In this document: piece by piece, positions 37,103 to 45,449 of the stretch
How the letters are laid out: each line of letters starts with the position of its first letter
Position numbering within the stretch: position 1 is the first letter of the stretch
Source: Betaproteobacteria bacterium HGW-Betaproteobacteria-16
Lineage (GTDB): Bacteria; Pseudomonadota; Gammaproteobacteria; Burkholderiales; Burkholderiaceae_C
Direction: 5' to 3'
DNA: 64,000 bases
Assembly: GCA_002840835.1 (NCBI GenBank)
Contig: PHCQ01000018.1
Location: 1-64,000, forward strand
The notes under the pieces: generated by a model
Seen by the model: the letters and a program-made list of their open reading frames with translations, nothing else
What the model was told of the DNA's origin: nothing
Databases searched by the model: none
Position numbers and translations under genes: made by a program

Positions 37103-38065
37103 TCATGCCCGCGCAGTGGGCGCCATGCCTTGAAGCCAGGGATCCCGGTCTGACCCGCCAAACTGCTCCATCAGGAAATCGACAAACAAACGCGTTCTGG
37201 CCGGCAGATGCTGTCGAGCTGGCACCGCTGCAAACAGCCGCAGCACGGTTCCTCGCCAATCTGGCAGCACGTGCAACAGGCGCCCTTGCCGAATGGCTTG
37301 CTCGGCGGCAAAGCTGGGCAGTCCGACCACACCCGCACCGGCCAGCGCCAAGGCCAGCGTCATGTCGATGTGGTGGGTGGCAAAGGACGCCGAACGCACC
37401 GGCACATTGACCATCGCAGATTCTGTCAGGGAAGCGTTTGGCACACGCCGGTAAAGGGTGATCTCCTTGCGCTGACCCGCCACCGCTGGTGCCACACCCG
37501 TGTGATGCACCAGGTCCTCCGGGGTTTCTGGCGTTCCGCACCGGCCCAGATAGTCCGGGCTTGCGCAGAGCATGAAGGTGGACCAGGCCAAGGGCCTCGC
37601 CACGAACTCGCCCTGCAGCGTCTGCGAACCCAATGAGAGCACCGACACATCGAACGCGCTGTCCGCGCTGTCCAGCGGGCCGGGCAACGACAGTTCCACC
37701 GCAATGCGGGGATAACGTGCCGAGAACGCAGGCAACACCGGCGCCAGCTGGTGAACGGCAAATGCCGGTGGGCACAACACCCGCAAGTTCCCCGCAGGTT
37801 CACGCACCGCCGCACCGGCCAGCGCATCGTTGGCGTCCAGTTGTGCCAGCACTTCGCGCGCACCCATCAGATAGGTCTCGCCCACCTCTGTCAGTGCCAG
37901 GCGGCGGGTGGTCCGGTTGAGCAGGCGTGCGCCCAGATGGGCTTCGAGTTCAGCCACGCAGCGCGTGACCACCGCAGGCGCAAGGTCAAGCGTGCGCGCG
38001 GCACCGGCAAAACTGCCCTGTGCCACCACCTGGCTGAACACCCTCAAACAGCGAAGCTGATCCAT
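37103..38065 (-). CDS. LysR-family transcriptional regulator
   Basis: A 320-residue regulator with an N-terminal helix-turn-helix (LRVFSQVVAQGSFAGAARTLDLAPAVVTRCVAELEAHLG) and an effector-binding C-terminus. It belongs to the CrgA/AaeR-like subgroup by its opening MDQLRCLRVF. The start was placed at MDQLRCL, the usual family beginning. It is divergent from a hypothetical gene (112-bp gap), which is its nearest possible target. Confidence 0.9.
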   Translation of the reverse strand: MDQLRCLRVFSQVVAQGSFAGAARTLDLAPAVVTRCVAELEAHLGARLLNRTTRRLALTEVGETYLMGAREVLAQLDANDALAGAAVREPAGNLRVLCPPAFAVHQLAPVLPAFSARYPRIAVELSLPGPLDSADSAFDVSVLSLGSQTLQGEFVARPLAWSTFMLCASPDYLGRCGTPETPEDLVHHTGVAPAVAGQRKEITLYRRVPNASLTESAMVNVPVRSASFATHHIDMTLALALAGAGVVGLPSFAAEQAIRQGRLLHVLPDWRGTVLRLFAAVPARQHLPARTRLFVDFLMEQFGGSDRDPWLQGMAPTARA

Positions 38066-38177
38066 GGCAGGATTATTCCATTGAGAGGAATAGATCATGC
38101 ATTCTCAGGCTATTTTCAGTCACAAATGGCCAGATTAAGCTCTAAGGCAACCAGATTGTTCATATTTCAGATTCAAT

Positions 38178-38996
38178 ATGCCAGCCATCTTCACCCGCCG
38201 AACCGCCACCAGGGCCTTGACCACACTTTCGCTCGCGATGCCCTGGCGGGTCTGGCCGAAGGCGCCTGAAGCAGCACACGGACTGCCGGCGTCGGCGTCA
38301 GCCCGACTGAACGCACTTCAGGCCAATCCCGACCTGGCCGGCGATCGCGTTTACCGGGCGGATGTGCATTCACAAGAAGCACCCGATGCACCACCGCTGT
38401 TCGTCTACGCGCGCCACGTCAAATCCGTCGGGTCTGATCGGGTGGCGTCCCACCTGACTTACCTTCCCAGCGGCGAGCTGATCATCGAAGAGCGTGTCAC
38501 CAGTTCGGTCGGCCATGTCTTTCAGCGCCTGGACGTGGCCAACCGGCAAACCGGCCTGGCCGGCTCGGTGGAGCTGGACGCGGATCAACGCCAGCTCCAC
38601 TTCGAACGGACGGACTCGGCGCAGCACAAGAGCGAGCGCGTGACCGCGCCGGTGGTCGCCGGCCCCAATCTGCATGGCCACATCCTGCAGCACTGGGGCA
38701 CCTTGAACAAGGGCGAGCGACTGCCCGTTCGCATGGTGGTGCTGTCGCGCATGGAGACGCTGGGATTCGACATTCACAAGATCGCATCCAACGGGCGCAC
38801 CTCCACGATCCAGATCACTCCCAACCACTTCCTGTTGCGCCTGGTGGTCTCACCTTTGCGTGTCGTCTTCGACAACTCAACCGGTCGCGTGGTGCGCTAC
38901 GAGGGCCGCGTGCCACCGATGAGGGCTGCCGGGCAGAAGCTGGTTGACCTGGACGCTGCAGTGGACTACCACTGGGACACAGACCGCTACCGGTGA
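38178..38996 (+). CDS. Hypothetical protein
   Basis: A 272-residue protein I do not recognise. The N-terminus has paired arginines and a moderately hydrophobic stretch (RRTATRALTTLSLAMPWRV), which could be a weak export signal. The rest is soluble, with alternating strand-like segments and no cysteines, so a beta-rich periplasmic fold is possible. The next gene may start at a GTG overlapping this stop (GTGA), suggesting the pair is co-expressed. Confidence 0.7.
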   Translation: MPAIFTRRTATRALTTLSLAMPWRVWPKAPEAAHGLPASASARLNALQANPDLAGDRVYRADVHSQEAPDAPPLFVYARHVKSVGSDRVASHLTYLPSGELIIEERVTSSVGHVFQRLDVANRQTGLAGSVELDADQRQLHFERTDSAQHKSERVTAPVVAGPNLHGHILQHWGTLNKGERLPVRMVVLSRMETLGFDIHKIASNGRTSTIQITPNHFLLRLVVSPLRVVFDNSTGRVVRYEGRVPPMRAAGQKLVDLDAAVDYHWDTDRYR

Positions 38997-39040
38997 CCAC
39001 ACCATGCATGCTTTGGCGCGGAGATTGCTTGATTCCGGCC

Positions 39041-39724
39041 ATGACTTCCCTCGCCACCCTCCCCCGTCTCACTTCGCACCAGGACACTCCCCACCACATC
39101 GCGAACCTGTCGCTGGTAAACATCGCCGCGCGCCAGCGAATGCTCTCGCAACGCATGATCCTGCAGACCGTGATGGCTACCAATGATGATGCAGAGTGGT
39201 TGCGCGCGGCCCAAAGCAGCCTGCGCATCTTCACCGAAAGTCAGCATCACCTGAGGGCCACCATCGAACAGCTCGAACCCGCCAGTGCCCGCAAGATCAC
39301 CGAAGCCTACGAAGGCTCCAATGGCGTGGGGCCCACGGTGAACACATTCATGCATCTCATGCGCAGCGCACTTGATCAGATCGAGTCGGGCAGCCCGCGT
39401 TCGGCGGACACCACAGCCGAGCTGGTCGGTCACACCGATCGCATCCTGACCGCGCTCAACACCGCCACGACGGCTTTCGACGAAGTCGGCCAGGCCCGCT
39501 CCGACACGATGATGAAGGAACTGGCTGGCATCGTTGAAGACATTCAGGGCGTGGCCAAGGAGGCCAAGGTGGTGAGCTTCAACGCCCAGGTCATGGCCGC
39601 GCGCGCCGGGCAGCATGGACGCGAATTTGCGGTGGTGGCCAATGTGCTGTCCGACATCACCGGCGAGATCGACCGCCTCACCCGCAAGGCGGCCGTGCTG
39701 GCCGAACGCAGCAGATCAAAGTGA
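39041..39724 (+). CDS. Small soluble PilJ-like / MCP signalling-hairpin protein
   Basis: A 227-residue protein with two recognisable parts. Near the N-terminus, NIAARQRMLSQRMILQ (27-42) is the PilJ/NarX-type helix motif. Near the C-terminus, AKVVSFNAQVMAARAGQHGR followed by FAVVANVLSDI is the hairpin tip of methyl-accepting chemotaxis proteins. There are no membrane segments and no long coiled-coil arms, so it is much shorter than a true chemoreceptor. A GTG at 38993 would give a 16-residue extension coupled to the upstream gene; the ATG at 39041 is preferred. Signal and partner are unknown. Confidence 0.78.
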   Translation: MTSLATLPRLTSHQDTPHHIANLSLVNIAARQRMLSQRMILQTVMATNDDAEWLRAAQSSLRIFTESQHHLRATIEQLEPASARKITEAYEGSNGVGPTVNTFMHLMRSALDQIESGSPRSADTTAELVGHTDRILTALNTATTAFDEVGQARSDTMMKELAGIVEDIQGVAKEAKVVSFNAQVMAARAGQHGREFAVVANVLSDITGEIDRLTRKAAVLAERSRSK

Positions 39725-39726
39725 AA

Positions 39727-39856
39727 CACCCCCGCGCCGCGCGTCGCGCGTCACCCCCTCAAGGGGGCGATACCAGTCGTCCGGCAGAGCCGGCCCGACG
39801 GTATCTCTGAACTGAGTCACTTCGCGCCGGAAGGGCTGGGGTCCACCCCAGCCATG
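39727..39856. repeat. Dispersed intergenic palindromic repeat, copy 2
   Basis: Carries the same order of elements as copy 1: CCCCCTCAAGGGGGCGATACCAG, CCGGCAGAGCCGG, ACGGTATCTCTGAACTGAGTC and CGCGCCGGAAGGGCTGGGGTCC. It fills the gap between the PilJ-MCP gene and the flavoprotein gene. Confidence 0.82.
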
Positions 39857-39878
39857 CTGTGCGCCTACACTGCGCGCC

Positions 39879-41171
39879 ATGCAAGATTTCGACGTCATCG
39901 TCATCGGCGCGGGTGCAGCCGGTCTGTTCTGCGCCGGCGTTGCGGGCCAGCGCGGCCTGCGCGTGCTGGTGCTCGACCACAGCGACAAGGTGGCCGAAAA
40001 GGTGCGCATTTCCGGGGGTGGGCGCGCCAACTTCACCAACCGCGACATCGACGTGCGCCAACCGCACAAGCATTTTCTGAGCGAGAACCCGAATTTCTGC
40101 CGCTCCGCCCTGTCGCGCTACACGCCGGCCGACTTCATCGAACTGGTGCAGAAGCACGGCATCGGTTTCCATGAAAAGCACAAGGGTCAGCTCTTCTGCG
40201 ACCGATCGGCAGAAGACCTGATCCAGATGCTGCTGCGCGAATGCGAAGCCGGTGGCGTGCAGCGCTGGCAGCCCTGCGCTGTCAAAGCCGTGCGCGCCAG
40301 CAGCGAAGCCAGCTACGAGATCGACACCGATCGCGGCACCGTGGCCAGCCGCGCCCTCGTGATCGCCACCGGTGGGCTGTCCATCCCCAAGATTGGCGCC
40401 ACCGACTTTGGCTACCGGCTGGCCAGGCAGTTTGGCTTGCGGCTTGTGGAGCCCCGCCCCGGTCTGGTGCCGCTCACCTTTGACGGCGATGGCTGGGCCC
40501 CGTATGCCAATCTGGCTGGGCTGGCCCTGCCTGTGCTGATAGACACGGGTGGCCATGTCAGCCCCCACGCTCCGCCGCTGCGCGGGTCGCTGCCCCCCGA
40601 GGGGGCGCCTTCTGCCTTGGGGCGGCCCGGCGGCAAAAGGAAGAACCTCGTCACTTTCCACGAAGACCTGCTGTTCACCCACCGAGGTCTTTCCGGGCCT
40701 GCCATCCTGCAGATCTCCAGCTACTGGCGCGACGGCACACCCATCCGTCTGAACCTGGCACCCGACGTGAACCTGACCGAAGCCCTGGCGCGCGCCAAGG
40801 CCACATCGCGCAAACTGCTTGCGAATGAGCTGGCCAGTGTCGTGCCCAGCCGGCTGGCTGACGCGTGGGTGCAACAGGACGCCGACTGGCAGCGTCCGGT
40901 GGCCGAGGCCACAGACAAGGCGCTGACCCGCCTGGCCGAACGCCTGTCGCGCTGGGAAATCACCCCCACCGGCAGTGAAGGCTACAAAAAGGCCGAAGTC
41001 ACACTCGGTGGCGTGGACACGCGCGATCTGTCGTCACAGACCATGGAGTCGAAACAACCCGGCCTGTATTTCATTGGCGAGGTGGTGGATGTGACCGGTT
41101 GGCTGGGCGGCTACAACTTCCAGTGGGCCTGGTCCAGCGCGCATGCGTGTGCATGTGCCATCCCCTTGTAG
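39879..41171 (+). CDS. BaiN/HI0933-family FAD-dependent oxidoreductase with repeat-derived insertion
   Basis: A 430-residue flavoprotein of the YhiN/BaiN family. FAD-binding GAGAAGLFCAG near the N-terminus, ISGGGRANFTNRD, ATGGLSIPKIGATDFGY and the C-terminal GEVVDVTGWLGGYNFQWAWSSA are family hallmarks. Residues about 229-253 (PHAPPLRGSLPPEGAPSALG and following) are an in-frame Pro/Gly/Arg-rich stretch encoded by a copy of the intergenic palindromic repeat. It interrupts the region just before LVTFHEDLLFTHRGLSGP, which in relatives follows directly. The reading frame is kept. Physiological reaction unknown. Confidence 0.88.
   Translation: MQDFDVIVIGAGAAGLFCAGVAGQRGLRVLVLDHSDKVAEKVRISGGGRANFTNRDIDVRQPHKHFLSENPNFCRSALSRYTPADFIELVQKHGIGFHEKHKGQLFCDRSAEDLIQMLLRECEAGGVQRWQPCAVKAVRASSEASYEIDTDRGTVASRALVIATGGLSIPKIGATDFGYRLARQFGLRLVEPRPGLVPLTFDGDGWAPYANLAGLALPVLIDTGGHVSPHAPPLRGSLPPEGAPSALGRPGGKRKNLVTFHEDLLFTHRGLSGPAILQISSYWRDGTPIRLNLAPDVNLTEALARAKATSRKLLANELASVVPSRLADAWVQQDADWQRPVAEATDKALTRLAERLSRWEITPTGSEGYKKAEVTLGGVDTRDLSSQTMESKQPGLYFIGEVVDVTGWLGGYNFQWAWSSAHACACAIPL
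40562..40635. repeat. Repeat element inside a coding sequence
   Basis: CTCCGCCGCTGCGCGGGTC, CTGCCCCCCGAGGGGGCG and GGGGCGGCCCGGCGG resemble the opening of the dispersed repeat family (compare 43968-44020). Here it lies within the BaiN-type gene and contributes about 25 codons without breaking the frame. Confidence 0.75.
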
Positions 41172-41206
41172 CGCCTCATTTGCCCGACTCTCAACGATCC
41201 AACCCC

Positions 41207-41234
41207 TTGCCGGCGGCTGGCGAAGGGCTATAAT
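41207..41234 (+). promoter_or_regulatory. Sigma-70 promoter of rpsU
   Basis: TTGCCG (4 of 6 to the -35 consensus) and a perfect TATAAT at 41229-41234, spaced 16 bp. It gives a leader of about 120 bases before rpsU. Confidence 0.7.
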
Positions 41235-41255
41235 CCAAGGCTTTGCTGGCAAATA

Positions 41256-41291
41256 CCCGTCTGCCAATACTAGTTAACGACGGGACTTTTT
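41256..41291 (+). terminator. Terminator-like hairpin in the rpsU leader (possible attenuator)
   Basis: CCCGTC and GACGGG flank a 17-base loop and are followed by ACTTTTT, between the promoter and the rpsU start. The stem is short, so termination would be partial. Confidence 0.4.
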
Positions 41292-41360
41292 GCGGAAACG
41301 ACGCCCGGGCCCGATCTTCCCGGTCATCCTCTTTCCGCGCAATCTGGATCACTTTCGCCA

Positions 41361-41573
41361 ATGACGACCATCCGTGTAAAAGACAACGAACCCTTCGACG
41401 TCGCCCTGCGCCGCTTCAAGCGCACCATCGAAAAACTCGGCCTGCTGACCGACCTCCGCGCCCGCGAGTTCTACGAAAAGCCCACCGCCGAGCGCAAGCG
41501 CAAGAAAGCAGCCGCCGTCAAGCGCCACTACAAGCGTGTGCGCTCGATGCAGTTGCCGAAGAAGCTGTACTGA
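41361..41573 (+). CDS. rpsU: 30S ribosomal protein S21
   Basis: A 70-residue basic protein of the small subunit, needed for initiation on Shine-Dalgarno mRNAs. The family pattern is complete: [40 protein letters not shown] and the basic tail. It has its own promoter and a strong terminator 12 bp downstream. In many bacteria rpsU is followed by yqeY; here a yqeY homologue lies 2.5 kb away with lysR/lysA between. Confidence 0.97.
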   Translation: MTTIRVKDNEPFDVALRRFKRTIEKLGLLTDLRAREFYEKPTAERKRKKAAAVKRHYKRVRSMQLPKKLY

Positions 41574-41585
41574 TCATTGGTCAGA

Positions 41586-41624
41586 CCAAAAAAACCCGCT
41601 CGGGACGCCGCAGCGGGTTTTTTT
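41586..41624. terminator. Bidirectional intrinsic terminator between rpsU and lysR
   Basis: AAAAAAACCCGCT pairs with AGCGGGTTTTTTT around an 11-base loop. A/T tracts on both sides allow it to serve rpsU (plus) and lysR (minus), whose genes converge here. Confidence 0.92.
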
Positions 41625-41649
41625 GTATCTGCGGCCGGCCAAAGTCGCC

Positions 41650-42561
41650 TCAAGTCAGGCGCAAACGCTGAACCAGCGCCTGCGCCGCCTCGCGCAAAGC
41701 CGCTTCGAAATCGCTGCGCAACGGATGCGCGTCACGCCAGCGAGGCGTCATCACCGCCACCTGAAAGGGAATGGCGACGCTGAGAGGGCGCACCACCAGC
41801 CCATCACCAGCCATGGCCAGCGCCGTCAGGGGATTGACGATGCCCAGGCCCAGCCTCTCACGCACCAGCGCACAGACCGACACCGCACTCGCTGTTTCCA
41901 GACGCAGTTCGCGCTGCACGCCCTCGCCTTCGAAAAGAGCGTCGATCTGCAGCCGGTAAGGGTCGGACGGCGACAGGCTGATGAAGGGCTGGTTTTCAAA
42001 ATCAGCCGGTGTCAACCGCGCGCGGGCGCACAACGGGTGTGCCGCAGGCAGCACCGCCACCTCGTCAGCCACCAGCAACGACTGCCAATCGCAGGCGCTG
42101 GGCGGTTCCCTGCGTTCGCTCAGGCCCAGATCAAAGCGCTGCTCGGACAATGCCGCCTCCAGTTGCGGCGAATCCATGGGTGCGAGGCTGACCGCCGCTT
42201 CGGCCTGCCGGCCCACAAACCGACGGATCGCATCCGGCAGCAGGGCGTGGGCCAGTGCGGGAAGACAGGCCACCTGCAGCCGGCCATGCGCGTAGGAGCG
42301 CAGCGCCACGGCGGTGGCCGCGATACGGTCCAACCCCACGTACGACAAGCGCACTTCTTCCATCAACGCCAGCGCGCGCGCCGTGGGCTGCAGCCTGCCC
42401 TTGCGACGGTCGAACAGCACCAGGCCCAGCACCTGCTCCAGGCGCGCGATCTCGCGGCTCACCGTGGGCTGTGAGGTGTGCAGCAGTTCAGCGGCGCGCG
42501 TGACGTGTCCTGCCTGCATGACGGCACGAAACACTTCGATCTGGCGGTGAGTCAAATCCAT
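41650..42561 (-). CDS. lysR: LysR, activator of lysA
   Basis: A 303-residue LysR-type regulator with helix-turn-helix RAVMQAGHVTRAAELLHTSQPTVSREIARLEQVLG. It is divergent from lysA with 70 bp between starts, the arrangement of E. coli lysR-lysA, in which LysR activates diaminopimelate decarboxylase. The N-terminus MDLTHRQIEVFRAVM matches this subgroup. The start was set there because the upstream extension lies in the lysA 5' region. Confidence 0.88.
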   Translation of the reverse strand: MDLTHRQIEVFRAVMQAGHVTRAAELLHTSQPTVSREIARLEQVLGLVLFDRRKGRLQPTARALALMEEVRLSYVGLDRIAATAVALRSYAHGRLQVACLPALAHALLPDAIRRFVGRQAEAAVSLAPMDSPQLEAALSEQRFDLGLSERREPPSACDWQSLLVADEVAVLPAAHPLCARARLTPADFENQPFISLSPSDPYRLQIDALFEGEGVQRELRLETASAVSVCALVRERLGLGIVNPLTALAMAGDGLVVRPLSVAIPFQVAVMTPRWRDAHPLRSDFEAALREAAQALVQRLRLT

Positions 42562-42574
42562 ATCAAAAATGAAT

Positions 42575-42595
42575 ATGCAACTGAAAACAAAGCAT
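42575..42595. promoter_or_regulatory. Candidate LysR binding site in the lysR-lysA intergenic region
   Basis: ATGC-N13-GCAT in an AT-rich 70-bp gap. A second imperfect dyad (TTTTGCAA/TTGAAAA) lies at 42595-42616. A LysR operator is expected here; the exact T-N11-A core is not clear. Confidence 0.4.
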
Positions 42596-42631
42596 TTTGC
42601 AACATGACATTGAAAAGGCATCATCTGGCGC

Positions 42632-43882
42632 ATGAATCCATTCGATCCCGCCACCCTCACCCGCCTTGCCCTTGAGCACGGCACGCCCCTGTGGGTCTAC
42701 GACGCCGCGACCATCCGCCAGCGCATTGCCGACCTCCGGTCCTTCGATTCCATCCGTTTTGCACAGAAGGCCAACGCCAACACCCATCTGCTGCAGCTCA
42801 TGCGCGAACAAGGCGTGGTGGTGGACGCGGTCTCGCGCGGTGAAATCGAGCGCGCGCTGGCCGCTGGCTACACGGCCGCTCCTGAAGCCTGCGGCGCCAG
42901 CGGCATTGTTTTCACCGCCGACCTCTTCGATCACGACACACTTGACACCGTGGTGCACCACCACATACCGGTGAACGCAGGCTCCACCGACATGCTGGAC
43001 CAGCTGGGTGCGCGCTCGCCCGGCCACCGCGTGTGGCTGCGCATCAACCCTGGCTTTGGCCACGGCCACAGCAACAAGACCAACACCGGCGGCGAACACA
43101 GCAAACACGGTATCTGGCACACCGAACTGCCGCAAGCCCTGGCTGCCATCCAGCGCCACGGGTTGCACCTGGTGGGGCTGCACATGCACATCGGCTCTGG
43201 CGTGGACTACAGCCACCTGCAGCAGGTGTGCGCGGCCATGGTGACGCTGGTGAAAGACAGTGGTTGCACCCTGGAAGCCATCTCGGCCGGAGGCGGCCTG
43301 TCCATTCCTTATCGCGAAGGCGAAGCGCGCATCGACACCAACCATTACTTCAGCCTGTGGGACGCCGCCCGGCGCGAGATCGCGGCTCACCTGAAGCGCG
43401 ATGTGCACCTGGAGATCGAACCCGGCCGGTACCTGGTGGCCGAATCCGGTGTGCTGCTCGCCGAAGTGCGTGCCACCAAATGGCAAGGCGACCAGCATTT
43501 CACCCTGGTGGATGCCGGCTTCTCCGACCTGATGCGCCCGGCCATGTACGGTGCCTTTCACGGCATGAGCCTGCTGGCACCGGACGCCGCGCAGCGGCCC
43601 TTGCGGCACACCGTGGTGGCAGGACCGTTGTGCGAATCGGGCGACGTGTTCACGCAGGAAGAAGGCGGCGTGGTGCTGACGCGCGAACTGCCCGAAGCCC
43701 GCGTGGGCGACCTGCTGGTGCTGCACGATGCCGGTGCATATGGCGCCTCCATGTCCAGCAACTACAACAGCCGACCACTTGCTGCCGAGGTGCTGGTGGA
43801 CGGCCCGGATGCGCGGCTGATCCGGCGGCGCCAGCGGGTGGAGGAATTGCTGGAACTTGAAAACACCCCCCTGCGCCGCTGA
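42632..43882 (+). CDS. lysA: Diaminopimelate decarboxylase
   Basis: A 416-residue PLP enzyme of the alanine racemase-like fold that converts meso-diaminopimelate to L-lysine. The PLP lysine is in RFAQKANAN (about residue 46), the phosphate-binding region is SAGGGLSIPYREGE (about 222-235), and GPLCESGDVF carries the catalytic cysteine. C-terminal residues include AYGASMSSNYNSRPL. Length is normal. It is divergent from lysR. A palindromic repeat begins at its last codons. Confidence 0.95.
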   Translation: MNPFDPATLTRLALEHGTPLWVYDAATIRQRIADLRSFDSIRFAQKANANTHLLQLMREQGVVVDAVSRGEIERALAAGYTAAPEACGASGIVFTADLFDHDTLDTVVHHHIPVNAGSTDMLDQLGARSPGHRVWLRINPGFGHGHSNKTNTGGEHSKHGIWHTELPQALAAIQRHGLHLVGLHMHIGSGVDYSHLQQVCAAMVTLVKDSGCTLEAISAGGGLSIPYREGEARIDTNHYFSLWDAARREIAAHLKRDVHLEIEPGRYLVAESGVLLAEVRATKWQGDQHFTLVDAGFSDLMRPAMYGAFHGMSLLAPDAAQRPLRHTVVAGPLCESGDVFTQEEGGVVLTRELPEARVGDLLVLHDAGAYGASMSSNYNSRPLAAEVLVDGPDARLIRRRQRVEELLELENTPLRR

Positions 43883-44062
43883 CGCGGCTTCCCCCCTCTC
43901 TGGCGCGCCTTCGGCGCTTGGAGGGGGGACACACCCTGAGGCCCGCTGTACTTGGGCCCCCCCTGCGCCGCTGCGCGGCTTCCCCCGTAGGGGGACGCAC
44001 CCAGAGGCCCGGCAAAGCCGGCTCCTCGGGAGCCCTGGATAGGGTCCTCGCTTGCGGACGCC
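43866..44062. repeat. Dispersed intergenic palindromic repeat, copy 3 (two units)
   Basis: Two tandem units. The first runs from CTGCGCCGCTGACGCGGCTTC at the lysA stop through CCCCTCTCTGGCGCGCCTTC. The second, from 43968, is CTGCGCCGCTGCGCGGCTTC with CCCCCGTAGGGGG and CCGGCAAAGCCGG, ending in AGCCCTGGATAGGGTCC. The last few codons of lysA lie in the first unit. Confidence 0.78.
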
Positions 44063-44110
44063 CTTGCGCGACAATGGGCGGTTCTTTTGAACATCCAACG
44101 GATTTGCACC

Positions 44111-44572
44111 ATGAGTCTCAAAGCACACATCACCGAAGACATGAAGAACGCCATGCGCGCCAAGGACACGGAGCGTCTGGGGGCCATCCGCATGTTGACC
44201 GCTGCCATGAAGCAGAAGGAAGTGGACGAGCGGGTGGAGCTGGACGATGCGATGGTGGTGGCCATCGTGGACAAGCTGGTGAAGCAGCGCAAGGACTCCA
44301 TCGCCGCGTTTGAACAGGCGGACCGTCAGGACCTGGCCGACAAGGAGAAGGCCGAGATGGCGGTACTGCAGGCCTACCTGCCGGCTCGCCTGTCTGCCGA
44401 GGAGGTCGCGACTGAAGTGCGAGCGATTGTCTCCGCGCTGGACGCTGAACTGGGGCGCCCTGCCGGCCCAGCCGACATGGGCAAGCTCATGGCCGCCGCG
44501 AAAGCCAGTCTGGCCGGCAAGGCCGACATGGGGCAGGTGTCAACCGCTGTCAAGGCCGCACTGGCCCGCTGA
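44111..44572 (+). CDS. GatB/YqeY domain protein
   Basis: A 153-residue YqeY-family protein, related to the C-terminal tRNA-contacting domain of GatB. Family sequence is clear: KAHITEDMKNAMRAKDTERL, IRMLTAAMKQKEVDER and the C-terminal MGKLMAAAKASLAGKADMGQ. No molecular function is established for stand-alone members. The start MSLKAHITED was preferred over an ATG eight codons upstream as the conserved beginning. Confidence 0.9.
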   Translation: MSLKAHITEDMKNAMRAKDTERLGAIRMLTAAMKQKEVDERVELDDAMVVAIVDKLVKQRKDSIAAFEQADRQDLADKEKAEMAVLQAYLPARLSAEEVATEVRAIVSALDAELGRPAGPADMGKLMAAAKASLAGKADMGQVSTAVKAALAR

Positions 44573-44700
44573 TCCTGGGCAGATCGGAGGTCAGCCCACC
44601 TCGAAAGGCGCCCCCGCTCAGCCCACGAGGCGTACCCCTAGTCAGACCTCCTGGGGGTCGAAACATTTGCACACACTAAAATGCCTCGAAACCAGGATCC

Positions 44701-45336
44701 ATGGGAACGAGGATGAAGTTTCGAATCAAGCACTTTCTGGCCTGCGTATGGCCAGCAGCCCTTCTCGGCCTGAGTGCCATGCCCGCCACTGTGTCGGCAC
44801 AGACCACCACCTACGCCTGCAAGACCCAGAGCGGCATGGCCTACCGGTCGTCCAGGCCGTGCCCGAGACTCGAACCACCCGGCATGGTGTACTACGGCCC
44901 CACCGAAAAACCCCGACGCGACACACCCCGGCCACCACCCAAGATGGACCGGGCGGGTGAAGAGATCGGCTACATGAGCGCGAAGTGCGCGTCCATGCAG
45001 GATGGCATCCGCACCGGACCGGCGCGGGGCCTGAGCCGAGAAACGCTGCAAGAAGCCAGGAACACGTTCAACAGGGAGTGCGGAGACGAACGCCGAAAAG
45101 CCTCCCGACAGGTCTCGAAGGACAAGCGCGAACGGGAGAAGGAAGCCGAGCGTGAACAGGAGCTCGCTCAACAGCGCAAGCAGGAGTCCAGCGCGGCTGA
45201 AGCGCGCTACCGCAATCAGTGCGCAGAAATGCGCATCTCGATCCGCAATCGCAAAAAACGAGCCAATCCCACCGAAGGTGAGCTGCGCGATCTGGCACTG
45301 TTTGAATCGCGATTTGCAGAGCGCTGCGGAGAGTAA
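44701..45336 (+). CDS. Hypothetical secreted protein, DUF4124-like N-terminus
   Basis: A 211-residue protein with a signal peptide (KHFLACVWPAALLGLSAMPA, cleavage near VSAQ). After it, TYACKTQSGMAYRSSRPCP resembles the short Cys-containing motif of DUF4124-type proteins. A charged coiled-coil-like stretch (KDKREREKEAEREQELAQQR) occupies about residues 135-165, and two cysteines near the C-terminus may form a disulphide. No function can be given. The start uses an AGGA site; an ATG four codons later is an alternative. Confidence 0.72.
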   Translation: MGTRMKFRIKHFLACVWPAALLGLSAMPATVSAQTTTYACKTQSGMAYRSSRPCPRLEPPGMVYYGPTEKPRRDTPRPPPKMDRAGEEIGYMSAKCASMQDGIRTGPARGLSRETLQEARNTFNRECGDERRKASRQVSKDKREREKEAEREQELAQQRKQESSAAEARYRNQCAEMRISIRNRKKRANPTEGELRDLALFESRFAERCGE

Positions 45337-45449
45337 GGACCAGCCTGCAGCGCTTCGCGCTACCCCCAGGCGCACACCTTCGGACCGGCAAATCCCCGAG
45401 GCGGCTTTCCAAATTCGTTTCGGGTCAGAAACCCTGGTAGGCGATCCGC

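Noticed and set aside
42563-44128. A 521-codon minus-strand open frame
   Set aside because: Antisense to lysA and runs through repeat copy 3; no domain seen.
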